From: Gammaproteobacteria bacterium
Lineage (GTDB): Bacteria > Pseudomonadota > Gammaproteobacteria > Pseudomonadales > Azotimanducaceae
Direction: 5' to 3'
DNA: 64,000 bases
Assembly: GCA_030425195.1 (NCBI GenBank)
Contig: JAUIAV010000024.1
Span: forward strand, 1 to 64,000
Positions 1 through 7,221 of the stretch are shown piece by piece (within the stretch, counting starts at the first letter, position 1; each line of letters opens with the position of its first letter). The translations under genes and the position numbers were made by a program. The notes beneath the pieces were generated by a model that was not told the origin of the DNA, did not search any database, and was given only the letters and a program-made list of their open reading frames with translations.

Positions 1-353
1 TCGACCTCACCGGGCGTCTCACAGTCGACGATGGTGCGCTCGGCGATGGCTATGGGGTCGAGACGGCGCCGTCGCATGCGGCCATCGGGCTCCTGGCCCG
101 CACCGAGGAGATCCGGGCCGCGAAGGTGGTGATCGTGGTGGCAGGCATGGAAGGCGCCCTGCCCTCGGTGGTCGGCGGCCTGGTGGACAAGCCGGTGATC
201 GCGGTTCCGACCAGCGTCGGATACGGCGCCTCCTTTTCCGGCATCACGGCGCTGCTCGGCATGCTGAACAGCTGCGCCAGCGGGGTTTCCGTGGTAAACA
301 TCGACAACGGCTTCGGTGCCGGATACCTGGCCAACATGATCAACGGACTCTGA
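1..353 (+). CDS. larB: LarB, C-terminal part (nickel-pincer cofactor biosynthesis carboxylase/hydrolase)
   Basis: The reading frame is already open at base 3 and ends at the TGA at 351-353, so only the C-terminal ~116 residues are present. The frame carries the AIR-carboxylase-like block [14 protein letters not shown], then [10 protein letters not shown] and [14 protein letters not shown], which are hallmark LarB sequences. LarB is known to carboxylate the pyridine ring of nicotinic acid adenine dinucleotide and hydrolyse it, the first step to the nickel-pincer nucleotide of lactate racemase-type enzymes. larE follows 21 bases downstream on the same strand, which supports the call. No larA or larC is in the window; they may lie to the left. 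Confidence 0.93.
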   Translation, partial: DLTGRLTVDDGALGDGYGVETAPSHAAIGLLARTEEIRAAKVVIVVAGMEGALPSVVGGLVDKPVIAVPTSVGYGASFSGITALLGMLNSCASGVSVVNIDNGFGAGYLANMINGL

Positions 354-374
354 TCACACAACCGGACAAGCGCA

Positions 375-1208
375 ATGTCTTTGAACTCTGATCTGGAACG
401 GAAGTACGAACGCCTGAAAACCCTCATCGGCGCTCATGAGCGGGTGATCGTGGCATTCTCCGGAGGCGTGGACAGTTCTCTGGTGGCCTACGTCGCCGCC
501 GAAACGCTCGGCGCCGGAGCCCTGGCGGTCACCTCCGGATCGAAGAGCCTGAAGCGCAGCGATCTCGCGCTCGCCACGGACCTGGCCCGGAAATGGGGGA
601 TGCAGCACCGCATCATCGTCACGGACGAGCTCGAGAAGGCCGACTACCGGGCCAACCCCGTGGACCGCTGCTTTCACTGCAAGACGTCCCTCTACGACGC
701 CCTCGACGGGATCGCCGCGGAACTCGGCGGCGCCAGAGTACTCAACGGTACGAACTGCGACGACCTGGGCGATCACCGCCCCGGGCTGGTCGCAGCCGCG
801 GACCATGACGTGGGCTCGCCGCTGGTGGACGCCGGCTTCAGCAAAGCCGACATCCGCGCTCTGGCCGCCCATCTCGGTCTCGACAACGCAGCCAAACCCC
901 AGGCTGCCTGCCTGTCCAGCCGGTTCCCGTACGGCAGCCCTATCACGGAGGCCCGTCTCGAACAGGTTGAACGAGCCGAGAACGTGCTCGCGGAACTGGG
1001 ATTCAGCCAGTACCGGGTCCGGCATCACGAGGACGTAGCCAGGCTGGAGCTGCTGGCGGAAGAGATGCCACGGGCACTGGAGCTGACTGAAGAGATCGAG
1101 CGGCGCATCCGCGCCTGCGGATACCGGTTTGTCGCCCTGGACCTGACCGGATTCCGCTCCGGCTCGCTCAATCAGGGTGTGATCCGGCTCAAACGGGTCG
1201 GTAACTAG
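375..1208 (+). CDS. larE: LarE, ATP-dependent sacrificial sulfur transferase
   Basis: 277 residues, the usual LarE length. A PP-loop ATP pyrophosphatase motif FSGGVDSS lies at residues 28-35. A CxxC (Cys99, Cys102, in DRCFHCK) and Cys179 in ACLSSRFPYG are visible. In studied LarE proteins the cysteine of the last motif gives up its sulfur, or three cysteines hold a [4Fe-4S] cluster; with three cysteines here either type is possible. LarE converts the LarB product to the dithiolated pincer nucleotide. It follows larB directly and is probably co-transcribed. The TAG stop lies inside the left end of a palindromic element (1206-1364), so that element seems to have inserted at, or to have replaced, the original gene end. 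Confidence 0.95.
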   Translation: MSLNSDLERKYERLKTLIGAHERVIVAFSGGVDSSLVAYVAAETLGAGALAVTSGSKSLKRSDLALATDLARKWGMQHRIIVTDELEKADYRANPVDRCFHCKTSLYDALDGIAAELGGARVLNGTNCDDLGDHRPGLVAAADHDVGSPLVDAGFSKADIRALAAHLGLDNAAKPQAACLSSRFPYGSPITEARLEQVERAENVLAELGFSQYRVRHHEDVARLELLAEEMPRALELTEEIERRIRACGYRFVALDLTGFRSGSLNQGVIRLKRVGN

Positions 1209-1364
1209 GGAACCTCTGAACAAGTCTGCACAACGCTGCGTGGCCAGAGGTGTTCCTCTGCAAGGCGCCGCGCGCAGTACATGGCCGTAGCCCTTTGCAA
1301 GCGCGGCAACGCGACAGAGGGGCGCCTCTGGCCGCGCCCTCCGGGGCTTACAGAGGCTCCCTAA
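1206..1364. repeat. MITE-like palindromic element with terminal inverted repeats
   Basis: The ends are imperfect inverted repeats: TAGGGAACCTCTGAA at 1206-1220, and TACAGAGGCTCCCTA at 1349-1363, whose reverse complement is TAGGGAGCCTCTGTA. Inside sit two small hairpins of the same form, CAGAGG-N4-CCTCTG, at 1245-1260 and 1315-1330, each flanked by GGCC on the outer side, so the whole ~159 bp can fold as a nested palindrome. No coding capacity is evident. This fits a non-autonomous MITE or another dispersed structured repeat. The first bases supply the larE stop codon. Confidence 0.6.
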
Positions 1365-1485
1365 CTCGACGCGCTCTGATAAGCACCACTCAACTGTCTG
1401 ATCCCCAAGTATTTACGTACTCAGCACACGGTCCGGCCGGCCGGGGCGTATAGTGCCTGTCCTTTCTGCTTTGGGGGAAGCGGAG

Positions 1486-1569
1486 GTGGATCGCAACACG
1501 AAGTTGCTGATTATGGCGGCCCTGGGACTGGCTCTGCTCGCCTCGTACTCAGCACAGGCACTCGTCTAG
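1486..1569 (+). CDS. Possible micro-ORF: signal-peptide-like 27-residue peptide
   Basis: GTG at 1486 opens a 27-codon frame ending at TAG 1567-1569. The peptide has a short charged start (DRNTK), a hydrophobic core (LLIMAALGLALLASY) and an AQA-like signal peptidase site close to its end, so almost nothing would remain after cleavage. A GGAGG overlaps the GTG; in-frame TTG (1471) or GTG (1453) starts are alternatives. It converges on and overlaps by four bases the end of the thioesterase gene. It could be a real small membrane peptide or chance. Confidence 0.25.
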   Translation: MDRNTKLLIMAALGLALLASYSAQALV

Positions 1570-2006
1570 CTCAACGGCCGATAAGCCTCGAGAAACTCCG
1601 CGGGCATGCGGACCGGTCTGCCTGTCTGAAGATTCATGCACACGTACAGCACCTCCGCCCTGAACGCCACCTGCCTCCGGGTCCGATTGATCACCTGAAA
1701 ACGGCGCGTGGCTCTGAGCCTGCCGTCGTTGGCGATCAGCCAGTTCGCCACCGCAATCTCGTCACCTTCATAGCAGGCCGCCAGATAGTCCGCCCGCAGG
1801 GTGCGTACCGCCATGCCGCGCTGCATCTCCAGGCATCGGGCTTCCGAAAGCCCTACTGCATCCGAATGGGCCCAGGCACACTGCTCGAGCCAGCCGAGGT
1901 AAACCGTATTGTTGACGTGGCCGTAAGAGTCGATGGTCTCCGCTCCGGCCCTCACCTCGATCGCGAACGGATCGGGTAAGTCCCAATCGGGCAGTTCACT
2001 GCTCAT
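1566..2006 (-). CDS. Acyl-CoA thioesterase, 4-hydroxybenzoyl-CoA thioesterase/YbgC-like hotdog
   Basis: About 146 residues with the hotdog signature DSYGHVNNTVYLGWLE near the N terminus, whose Asp is the usual catalytic position of 4HBT/YbgC enzymes. It hydrolyses acyl- or aroyl-CoA thioesters in the cytoplasm; the substrate is unknown. The start at 2006 is preferred because AAGGA lies nine bases before it; an in-frame ATG at 2045 would add 13 low-complexity residues without a ribosome site. The ferredoxin gene lies just upstream on the same strand, so both are likely one unit. Confidence 0.8.
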   Translation of the reverse strand: MSSELPDWDLPDPFAIEVRAGAETIDSYGHVNNTVYLGWLEQCAWAHSDAVGLSEARCLEMQRGMAVRTLRADYLAACYEGDEIAVANWLIANDGRLRATRRFQVINRTRRQVAFRAEVLYVCMNLQTGRPVRMPAEFLEAYRPLS

Positions 2007-2057
2007 CCTGTCTGGTCCTTGCTCACGCTCCGATGGCGTCGTCATGAGGGTAGGCGG

Positions 2058-2390
2058 TCATCCCCGCTCCGGCAGCTGTCTCGGCGGCAGCCTGACCGTG
2101 ATGCCGTCGAGTGCGTCCGTCATCCGGATCTGACAGGACAGGCGGCTGTCCGCCGCTACGGCCTCGGCAAAAGGCAGCAGCTCCGCTTCGTCCGGATCGG
2201 GCGGCGGGAGCCGGTCGAACCACGGGGCATCCACATAGCAGTGACAGGTTACACAGGTCAGCGCCCCGCCACACTGGCCGATGATGCCGGGCACGTTGTT
2301 GTCCAGAGCGCCGTCCATGACCGTATCGCCCACCGCCACGTCCACGGAATCCCGGCGGCCATCCGGCCCCACATAGGTCACTCGCGGCAC
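2058..2390 (-). CDS. [2Fe-2S] ferredoxin, adrenodoxin/putidaredoxin type
   Basis: 110 residues. Four cysteines at 40, 46, 49 and 86 have the vertebrate-type/putidaredoxin spacing (C-x5-C-x2-C, then C in SRLSCQI). Such ferredoxins carry electrons to bacterial P450s. It is a diverged relative of the ferredoxin at 12871-13191, with the same ligand positions and a similar DNNVPGI stretch. No P450 is adjacent; the nearest is about 9 kb away. An extra cysteine (C51) sits just after the third ligand. Its gene is divergent from the PHP gene. Confidence 0.88.
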   Translation of the reverse strand: MPRVTYVGPDGRRDSVDVAVGDTVMDGALDNNVPGIIGQCGGALTCVTCHCYVDAPWFDRLPPPDPDEAELLPFAEAVAADSRLSCQIRMTDALDGITVRLPPRQLPERG

Positions 2391-2452
2391 TTCTGGCGGC
2401 CTGATACACTGCCCCGCTTCGCCCGTGTCCGGGTCTTCGGCAAGTCAGCAAC

Positions 2453-3088
2453 GTGATACTCGATCTGCACACACATTCCATAAAATCCGACGATGGCCGG
2501 GCCAAGGTGGAAAACTACTGTCAGTGGATCCGCACCCGCGAACTCCCCATCGACGGCTTCGTCCTCACCGAACATCGGCAGTTCGATCTGGAATCGGACT
2601 ATTCCGGTCTGGCCGGCGAGTTCGGCCTGACCATCTTAAAGGGTGCGGAAGTGGAAACCGAGTACGGTCACGTGCTCGTCTTCGGAGTGACCGAGCCCCT
2701 GATGCAGGAGTTCGACTTCGGTAACATCCATCTGCCGCTGGCCAGGGTCATCGAAGCCTGTGAGTCCCACGGCGCGGTGCCGGTACCCTGTCATCCCGGA
2801 CGCAAGCGGGTGGGTATGAGCGCGCACCTGGAGGAGCACGGCGTCCCCGAGGGTGTGCGTATCGTGGAGATCTACAATGGCGGCAGCCGCGACAACGAAG
2901 ACCAGGTGGCACAGGACATGGCCCGGGATCTCGGCTACCTCGGCATCGGCGGCAGCGACGCCCACATCGTCAGCCATGTCGGCCGCTGCGCCACCCGGTT
3001 CCCGGCGCCGATCACCTCCGAGCAGGTTCTGGTCGAAGCGCTGAACGCGGGAGAATTCGAAGCCGTGACATTCCGGGAGGCAGGATGA
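2453..3088 (+). CDS. PHP-domain metal-dependent phosphoesterase-like protein
   Basis: 211 residues starting with a GTG codon. The PHP metal-site motifs are in order: DLHTHS near the N terminus, LTEH, a GAEVE/YGHVLVFG segment, CHPGR and GGSDAH near the C terminus. PHP proteins hydrolyse phosphoesters with two or three metal ions; the substrate here is not known. It is the first gene of a tightly coupled four-gene operon: its TGA overlaps the next ATG by four bases, and the same happens at each following junction. The pairing with MaoC-like proteins gives no obvious function. Confidence 0.85.
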   Translation: MILDLHTHSIKSDDGRAKVENYCQWIRTRELPIDGFVLTEHRQFDLESDYSGLAGEFGLTILKGAEVETEYGHVLVFGVTEPLMQEFDFGNIHLPLARVIEACESHGAVPVPCHPGRKRVGMSAHLEEHGVPEGVRIVEIYNGGSRDNEDQVAQDMARDLGYLGIGGSDAHIVSHVGRCATRFPAPITSEQVLVEALNAGEFEAVTFREAG

Positions 3089-3540
3089 GCGCACTGGACA
3101 TCGAGGCCCTGCGCGATCAGTGGATCGGCGTGCAGTTCGAGGAGCGGGCATTCGAGCTGGATGCCGCCGCCATGGCCGAATATGCAAAGGCCTGCGGCGA
3201 GGTGGCCGGTCTCTACACCGACCCGGAAGATCCCGACTTCCAGGCGCCGCCGACCTTCGCATCCAGCCTCCAGCGCGGTCGCGGGCTGCCCGAGAACTTC
3301 CCGCAGATGCCGGGCCTCGGCATGGATGCGGGCAAGGCCGTGGAGGCCTTCGCGCCCATCCGCCCGGGACCGAAGACGAGCAGGACACACATGCACGACA
3401 TCTACACCAAGACGGGCCGATCGGGCCGCATGATCTTCCTGGTGGTCCGCATGGCGCTCTATGACGACGCGGGGACACACCTGGCGAACGCGGATACCCG
3501 CGTGGTGATCCGGGAGAAGCCCACCGGGGAGGAAGCATGA
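3085..3540 (+). CDS. MaoC-like N-terminal hotdog protein (FAS1-type dehydratase fold)
   Basis: 151 residues. The segment AEYAKACGEVAGLYTDPED followed by APPTFA is typical of the N-terminal MaoC/FAS1-dehydratase family (the APPTFA motif is diagnostic). The catalytic Asp/His positions of (R)-hydratases are replaced (GEVAGLY in place of GDxNPxH), which is normal for this half. Such halves usually pair with a catalytic MaoC partner as in double-hotdog hydratases. The partner is the next gene, overlapping by four bases, but it too lacks the dyad (see next entry). Confidence 0.8.
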   Translation: MSALDIEALRDQWIGVQFEERAFELDAAAMAEYAKACGEVAGLYTDPEDPDFQAPPTFASSLQRGRGLPENFPQMPGLGMDAGKAVEAFAPIRPGPKTSRTHMHDIYTKTGRSGRMIFLVVRMALYDDAGTHLANADTRVVIREKPTGEEA

Positions 3541-3959
3541 CCGTTCAGACCGTCAGGGATGTGGAGTTCGGCGAGGATCTTCCCGTGTTCGATCCGGATA
3601 CCACCCTGGATAACGTGATCCGTTTCACCGAAGCCGCCGGCTGGCGGGGGCCCAGGTTCACCGACCACGAAGCGGCCAGGAAGGAAGGCCTGCCCGGTGC
3701 TCTGGTGCCCGGCATCATGAGCCAGGGATTTCTCTGCGCCATGATTCACCGCTGGGCGCCGCCTGCGAGGATCGTCGAGGTGGACACCATCTTCCGCGCA
3801 CCCGTCATCGTCGATCAGGCCTACCACATCAACGGCGTGGTTACCGACATCGATGAGGATGCCGGCCGCGTGGAAGTGGATCTCACCGTGACCAACGACA
3901 AGGGCGAAACCCGGGTGTTCGGTACCGCCAAGGTGGATCTTCCCACCGCCGGAACGTGA
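3537..3959 (+). CDS. MaoC-like C-terminal hotdog protein, catalytic dyad not visible
   Basis: 140 residues with a hotdog pattern: helix residues TDHEAARKEGLPGALVPGIM, then the strand DTIFRAPVIVDQ. In active (R)-enoyl-CoA hydratases the motif before this helix is GDxNPxH; here residues 35-41 read GWRGPRF, so Asp is Trp and His is Phe. It overlaps both neighbours by four bases and is probably a heteromer with the preceding protein. It may bind acyl-CoA or steroid-CoA rather than hydrate it, or catalyse by other residues. Confidence 0.75.
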   Translation: MTVQTVRDVEFGEDLPVFDPDTTLDNVIRFTEAAGWRGPRFTDHEAARKEGLPGALVPGIMSQGFLCAMIHRWAPPARIVEVDTIFRAPVIVDQAYHINGVVTDIDEDAGRVEVDLTVTNDKGETRVFGTAKVDLPTAGT

Positions 3960-4483
3960 TCGATTCCGACTATGTCCGTCTCATGGCCGCCTACACGGGC
4001 TGGCAGAACCGGAGTGTCTACGAGGCTGCAGGCGCCCTGACCGACGAAGCCCGGCGGGAGGACCGCGGTGCCTTTTTCGGCTCCATACACGCGACCCTGA
4101 ATCACCTGCTCTGGGGCGACCAGCTCTGGCTGCATCGCCTGGCAGGCACACCCGCGCCCGCTTCCCCGGACATTCCCGGATCCATCGGCCAGCACGCGGA
4201 CTGGGCCGGACTGGCCGCCGATCGCCAGGCCACGGACGCCGCGATCCAGACATGGGCCGCACGGGTCACCGGTGAGGATCTGGCGGGAGCGCTGTCCTGG
4301 CACTCGGGCGCCATCGGCCGGGAGGTGATCCGGCCCCGCTGGGTGCTGGTGGTTCAGCTCTTCAACCACGGCACCCACCATCGCGGCCAGGTCCACGCCA
4401 TGCTCACCGCAGCCGGTGCCCGTCCGGAGGACACCGACGTGCCCTTCATGCCGGATGGCGACTATGCCTGGCCGGAGGGCTGA
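3956..4483 (+). CDS. DinB-family putative metal-dependent protein
   Basis: 175 residues. The DinB fold is indicated by TLNHLLWGD (His50) and the later FNHGTHHRGQ with His138 and His142 in HxxxH spacing, the usual three-histidine metal site of this family of four-helix bundles. Some relatives are thiol-dependent S-transferases, others have no known role. It is the last gene of the PHP/MaoC operon, translationally coupled by an ATGA overlap, and converges on the DUF35 gene. Confidence 0.85.
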   Translation: MIDSDYVRLMAAYTGWQNRSVYEAAGALTDEARREDRGAFFGSIHATLNHLLWGDQLWLHRLAGTPAPASPDIPGSIGQHADWAGLAADRQATDAAIQTWAARVTGEDLAGALSWHSGAIGREVIRPRWVLVVQLFNHGTHHRGQVHAMLTAAGARPEDTDVPFMPDGDYAWPEG

Positions 4484-4504
4484 TGCTCCGGCGTCCTCCG
4501 GGAA

Positions 4505-4921
4505 TCAGAACGGCTCGAACAGAGGGATGTTGAGCGCCTCGTGCTCTTCCCACACCACTCGGACGCGCTGTCCGATCTCCAGAGTCGCCGGATCCTCGAC
4601 GCCGGTGATGTTCGTCAACAGCCTCGGCCCCTCATCCAGGTCCACCCAGGCCACCGCGAAGGGCACCTGTGTGCGGAAGAACGGATGATAGGCCTGACGG
4701 ATGATGCTGTAGGAATAGAGCGTGCCCTCTCCGTTGCTGGCCTGCCAGGTGAGATTCGAACCGAGACATCCCGTGCAGTGCCGTCGGGGATAGAAAACCA
4801 CGGTGCCGCAATCGTCACAGTGCTGGTAGCCGAGCACCTTGTCCTTCGTCTTCCGCCAGAACTCGGCGGTATCCGGTTCATCCGGATTCGGCAGCGGTCT
4901 CGTGGGTGTGGTGTCGCTCAT
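4505..4921 (-). CDS. DUF35 zinc-ribbon/OB-fold protein, partner of thiolase-like enzyme
   Basis: 138 residues. A zinc ribbon is visible as Cys35-x2-Cys38 (CDDC) and Cys49-x2-Cys52 (CTGC), followed by an OB-fold segment (YSYSIIRQAYHPFF... PFAVAWVDLDEGPRL). DUF35 proteins form complexes with thiolase-fold enzymes, for example in thiolase/HMG-CoA synthase complexes and in steroid side-chain retro-aldolases (Ltp2 with the ChsH2 DUF35 domain). It lies two bases downstream of such a thiolase-fold gene, so a complex is very likely. Confidence 0.9.
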   Translation of the reverse strand: MSDTTPTRPLPNPDEPDTAEFWRKTKDKVLGYQHCDDCGTVVFYPRRHCTGCLGSNLTWQASNGEGTLYSYSIIRQAYHPFFRTQVPFAVAWVDLDEGPRLLTNITGVEDPATLEIGQRVRVVWEEHEALNIPLFEPF

Positions 4922-4923
4922 GA

Positions 4924-6114
4924 TCAGTCCCTCGCCAGAATCACGGTACCGGCACAGTGCCGGGTGCCGAGCATGCCTCCATTGCCATGGGCCACGGCCA
5001 GGCGGGCATCCGGTACCTGTGCCGTGGATTCGCCCCTGAGCTGTCTCGCCGCTTCGATCAGCAGGAAGATGCCCCGCATCCCCGGATGATTGGAGGACAG
5101 GCCGCCACCATCCGTATTCAGCGCCGGGCCTCCCGCCTGATCGAATCGGAGCCGGCCCCCTTCCACCCAGGCACCCCCTTCGCCCTTGGCGCAGAAACCG
5201 AGATCCTCGAGCAGCGCCAGCACCGTGATGCTGAACGAGTCATAGATCATGGCGATGTCCATCTCCGCCGGCGAAACGCCCGCTTCCCCGAACGCCTGGG
5301 GCCCCGATTGCGCTGCAGCGCTGACCGTCATATCGCCGCCGTTCTCCGGATACCTGGTCGCTTCACCGCTCCCCAGAATCCACACCGGCGGCTTCGCGCA
5401 GTTCTTCGCCACCTCGGGTGAGGCGATCACCACGGCACCGCCGCCGTCGGAGATCATGCAGCACTCCAGCAGGTGCAGCGGATCCGCGATCATCCGGGAC
5501 CCGATCACGTCCGCAATGGTGGTTTCCCGGATGTCGAGAAACTCCAGATCTTCCATGGCCCTGACGGCTTCCGGGTTGCGCATCGCGTGATAGCGGGTCG
5601 CCACTGAGATCTCGGCCAGCTGCTCCGACGTGGTGCCGTACTCGTGCATGTGCCGTTTCGCAACCATGGCGTAGTTGGCGATCAGCGTCATTCCGGTGAA
5701 GGATTCCATGTTGTCCGCCGGATGAATGCCGCCTGCCCGGCCGCCGGCACCGATCCGCTGGACGTTGCTGTGCGCGGTGGATCCGTAGGTGAGCAGCGCC
5801 ACCTTCGCTTTGCCTGCGGCAATGTCCCGTTTCGCGTGGGCCGCATGATACTCATAGGAGCTGCCGCCCACGTTGGTGGTGTCGATCACGCTGGGTTTCA
5901 GCCCGAAATATTCGGCGATGGTAAGGCCCGACATGCCGCCTCCGTCACCCGCATCGTAGATGGCATCCACATCGGACAATGCCAGGCCCGCGTCCGCCAG
6001 CGCGGCAGCCGCGGACTCTGCTTTGATCTGCAGCGGACTGACCCGCCCCTCCACATCCCTCGAGGGGTATTCGTGAATGCCGACGATGGCGGCTTCTCTT
6101 GCCTGACTGACCAT
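4924..6114 (-). CDS. Thiolase-fold protein (SCP2-thiolase/Ltp2-like), nucleophilic cysteine absent
   Basis: 396 residues across the whole thiolase fold: N-terminal AAIVGIHEYPSR, mid-region CMISDGGGAVVIAS, C-terminal LSSNHPGMRG and AVAHGNGG. Where true thiolases have the nucleophilic Cys (about residue 90) this one reads NVGGSSYEYH, with no cysteine. Ltp2-type proteins that lack this Cys are known as retro-aldolases in steroid side-chain breakdown and need a DUF35 partner, which is encoded directly downstream. I therefore infer an aldolase or lyase of a CoA thioester rather than a beta-ketothiolase. The convergent MaoC-like pair fits the same type of pathway. Confidence 0.85.
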   Translation of the reverse strand: MVSQAREAAIVGIHEYPSRDVEGRVSPLQIKAESAAAALADAGLALSDVDAIYDAGDGGGMSGLTIAEYFGLKPSVIDTTNVGGSSYEYHAAHAKRDIAAGKAKVALLTYGSTAHSNVQRIGAGGRAGGIHPADNMESFTGMTLIANYAMVAKRHMHEYGTTSEQLAEISVATRYHAMRNPEAVRAMEDLEFLDIRETTIADVIGSRMIADPLHLLECCMISDGGGAVVIASPEVAKNCAKPPVWILGSGEATRYPENGGDMTVSAAAQSGPQAFGEAGVSPAEMDIAMIYDSFSITVLALLEDLGFCAKGEGGAWVEGGRLRFDQAGGPALNTDGGGLSSNHPGMRGIFLLIEAARQLRGESTAQVPDARLAVAHGNGGMLGTRHCAGTVILARD

Positions 6115-6223
6115 GCCTCGCGCTCTCTTCCCTTCCCGTTATCCGGCGCTCAGTCTACGGTGAAAGGTGGCGCTGACCAAGGTAGGCTAGGAACCGGTAC
6201 ACCTTCAGGGAGCAGGGACGGCA

Positions 6224-7138
6224 ATGTCGCAGACGAGCACAACGAGTCAGATCGAGCGGATTCCGTTCGGCGCCACCGGTCACGATTCCACCCGCATCAT
6301 CTTCGGGGCGGCTGCCCTCGGCGGCATGCGTCAGGATAAGGCGGACGATGTGCTGGAAATGGTGGTCAGGGCTGGCATCAATCACTTCGACGTGGCCCGC
6401 AGTTACGGGGAGGCGGAACTGCGGCTGGCACCCTTCCTCTCGGAGCATCGATCCGAGCTGTTCCTCGCCACCAAGACGGGACAGCGGAACGGTTCTGATG
6501 CCCGTCGGGAGCTGGAGGAGTCTCTCTCGCGCATGCAGGTGGATCAGGTGGACCTCATTCAACTGCACAACCTCACCGATCAGCCGGGCTGGGAACGGGC
6601 CATGGCCGCCGACGGTGCGCTGGCTGCCCTGGTCAGGGCCCGGGATGAAGGCCTCGTGCGTTTCATCGGCGTCACCGGGCATGGCACCTATGCGCCGGAG
6701 ATGCACTCTAAGAGCCTCGCCGAATACGACTTCGCCTCGGTCCTGGTGCCCTACAATTTCTCCATGCGGCAGAATCCGCAGTACCGCGATGATCTGGAGG
6801 CCCTGCTGACAACCTGTGCCGAAAAGCAGGTGGCCGTGCAGACGATCAAGGCCATCGCCCGCCGCCGGTGGACCGACGACGATGCCGGGAAGCGTTTTTC
6901 CTGGTACATGCCGATCCGGGATCCGGATGCCATCGCCCGCGCGGTGGCTTACGTGCTCGGCCGCGCCAGCCTGTTCCTCAATACCACCAGCGACGCCACG
7001 CTGCTCCCTGCCGTGTTCGAAGCGGCCATGACCCGCTCGCCGGTACCGGACGACGCGGCCATGGCGGCGGATGCACAGGCGCTGGGCGTGGAGCCGCTGT
7101 TCATCCGGGACGAGACCGACGACGTCCGGGTCGCGTAG
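6224..7138 (+). CDS. Aldo/keto reductase
   Basis: 304 residues. The AKR catalytic elements are visible: DVARSYGEAE (Asp and Tyr), LATKTGQR (Lys) and LIQLHNL (His). The N-terminal strand IPFGATGHDSTRIIFGAAALGG is typical of the NAD(P)H-dependent family. The substrate is unknown. A plausible ribosome site AGGGAGCAGGGA lies before the ATG. It is divergent from the thiolase-like gene (109-bp intergenic, no convincing promoter read) and convergent with the WYL regulator. Confidence 0.88.
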   Translation: MSQTSTTSQIERIPFGATGHDSTRIIFGAAALGGMRQDKADDVLEMVVRAGINHFDVARSYGEAELRLAPFLSEHRSELFLATKTGQRNGSDARRELEESLSRMQVDQVDLIQLHNLTDQPGWERAMAADGALAALVRARDEGLVRFIGVTGHGTYAPEMHSKSLAEYDFASVLVPYNFSMRQNPQYRDDLEALLTTCAEKQVAVQTIKAIARRRWTDDDAGKRFSWYMPIRDPDAIARAVAYVLGRASLFLNTTSDATLLPAVFEAAMTRSPVPDDAAMAADAQALGVEPLFIRDETDDVRVA

Positions 7139-7221
7139 CAGCGATGCGCCGGTGCTCAGCGTAGAAAGTTGCGGGCCGAAGTGGGGCCGCCGCAGCCCGT
7201 AGATTTCTGCCGCCCAGACTC

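Noticed and set aside
1449-1454. TATAGT as -10 box of the micro-ORF at 1486
   Set aside because: No -35 box at suitable spacing; the nearest TTTACG is 31 bases away.
7139-7221. Bidirectional terminator between the aldo/keto reductase and WYL genes
   Set aside because: Only a short CGGGC/GCCCG pairing with a long loop and no T run.
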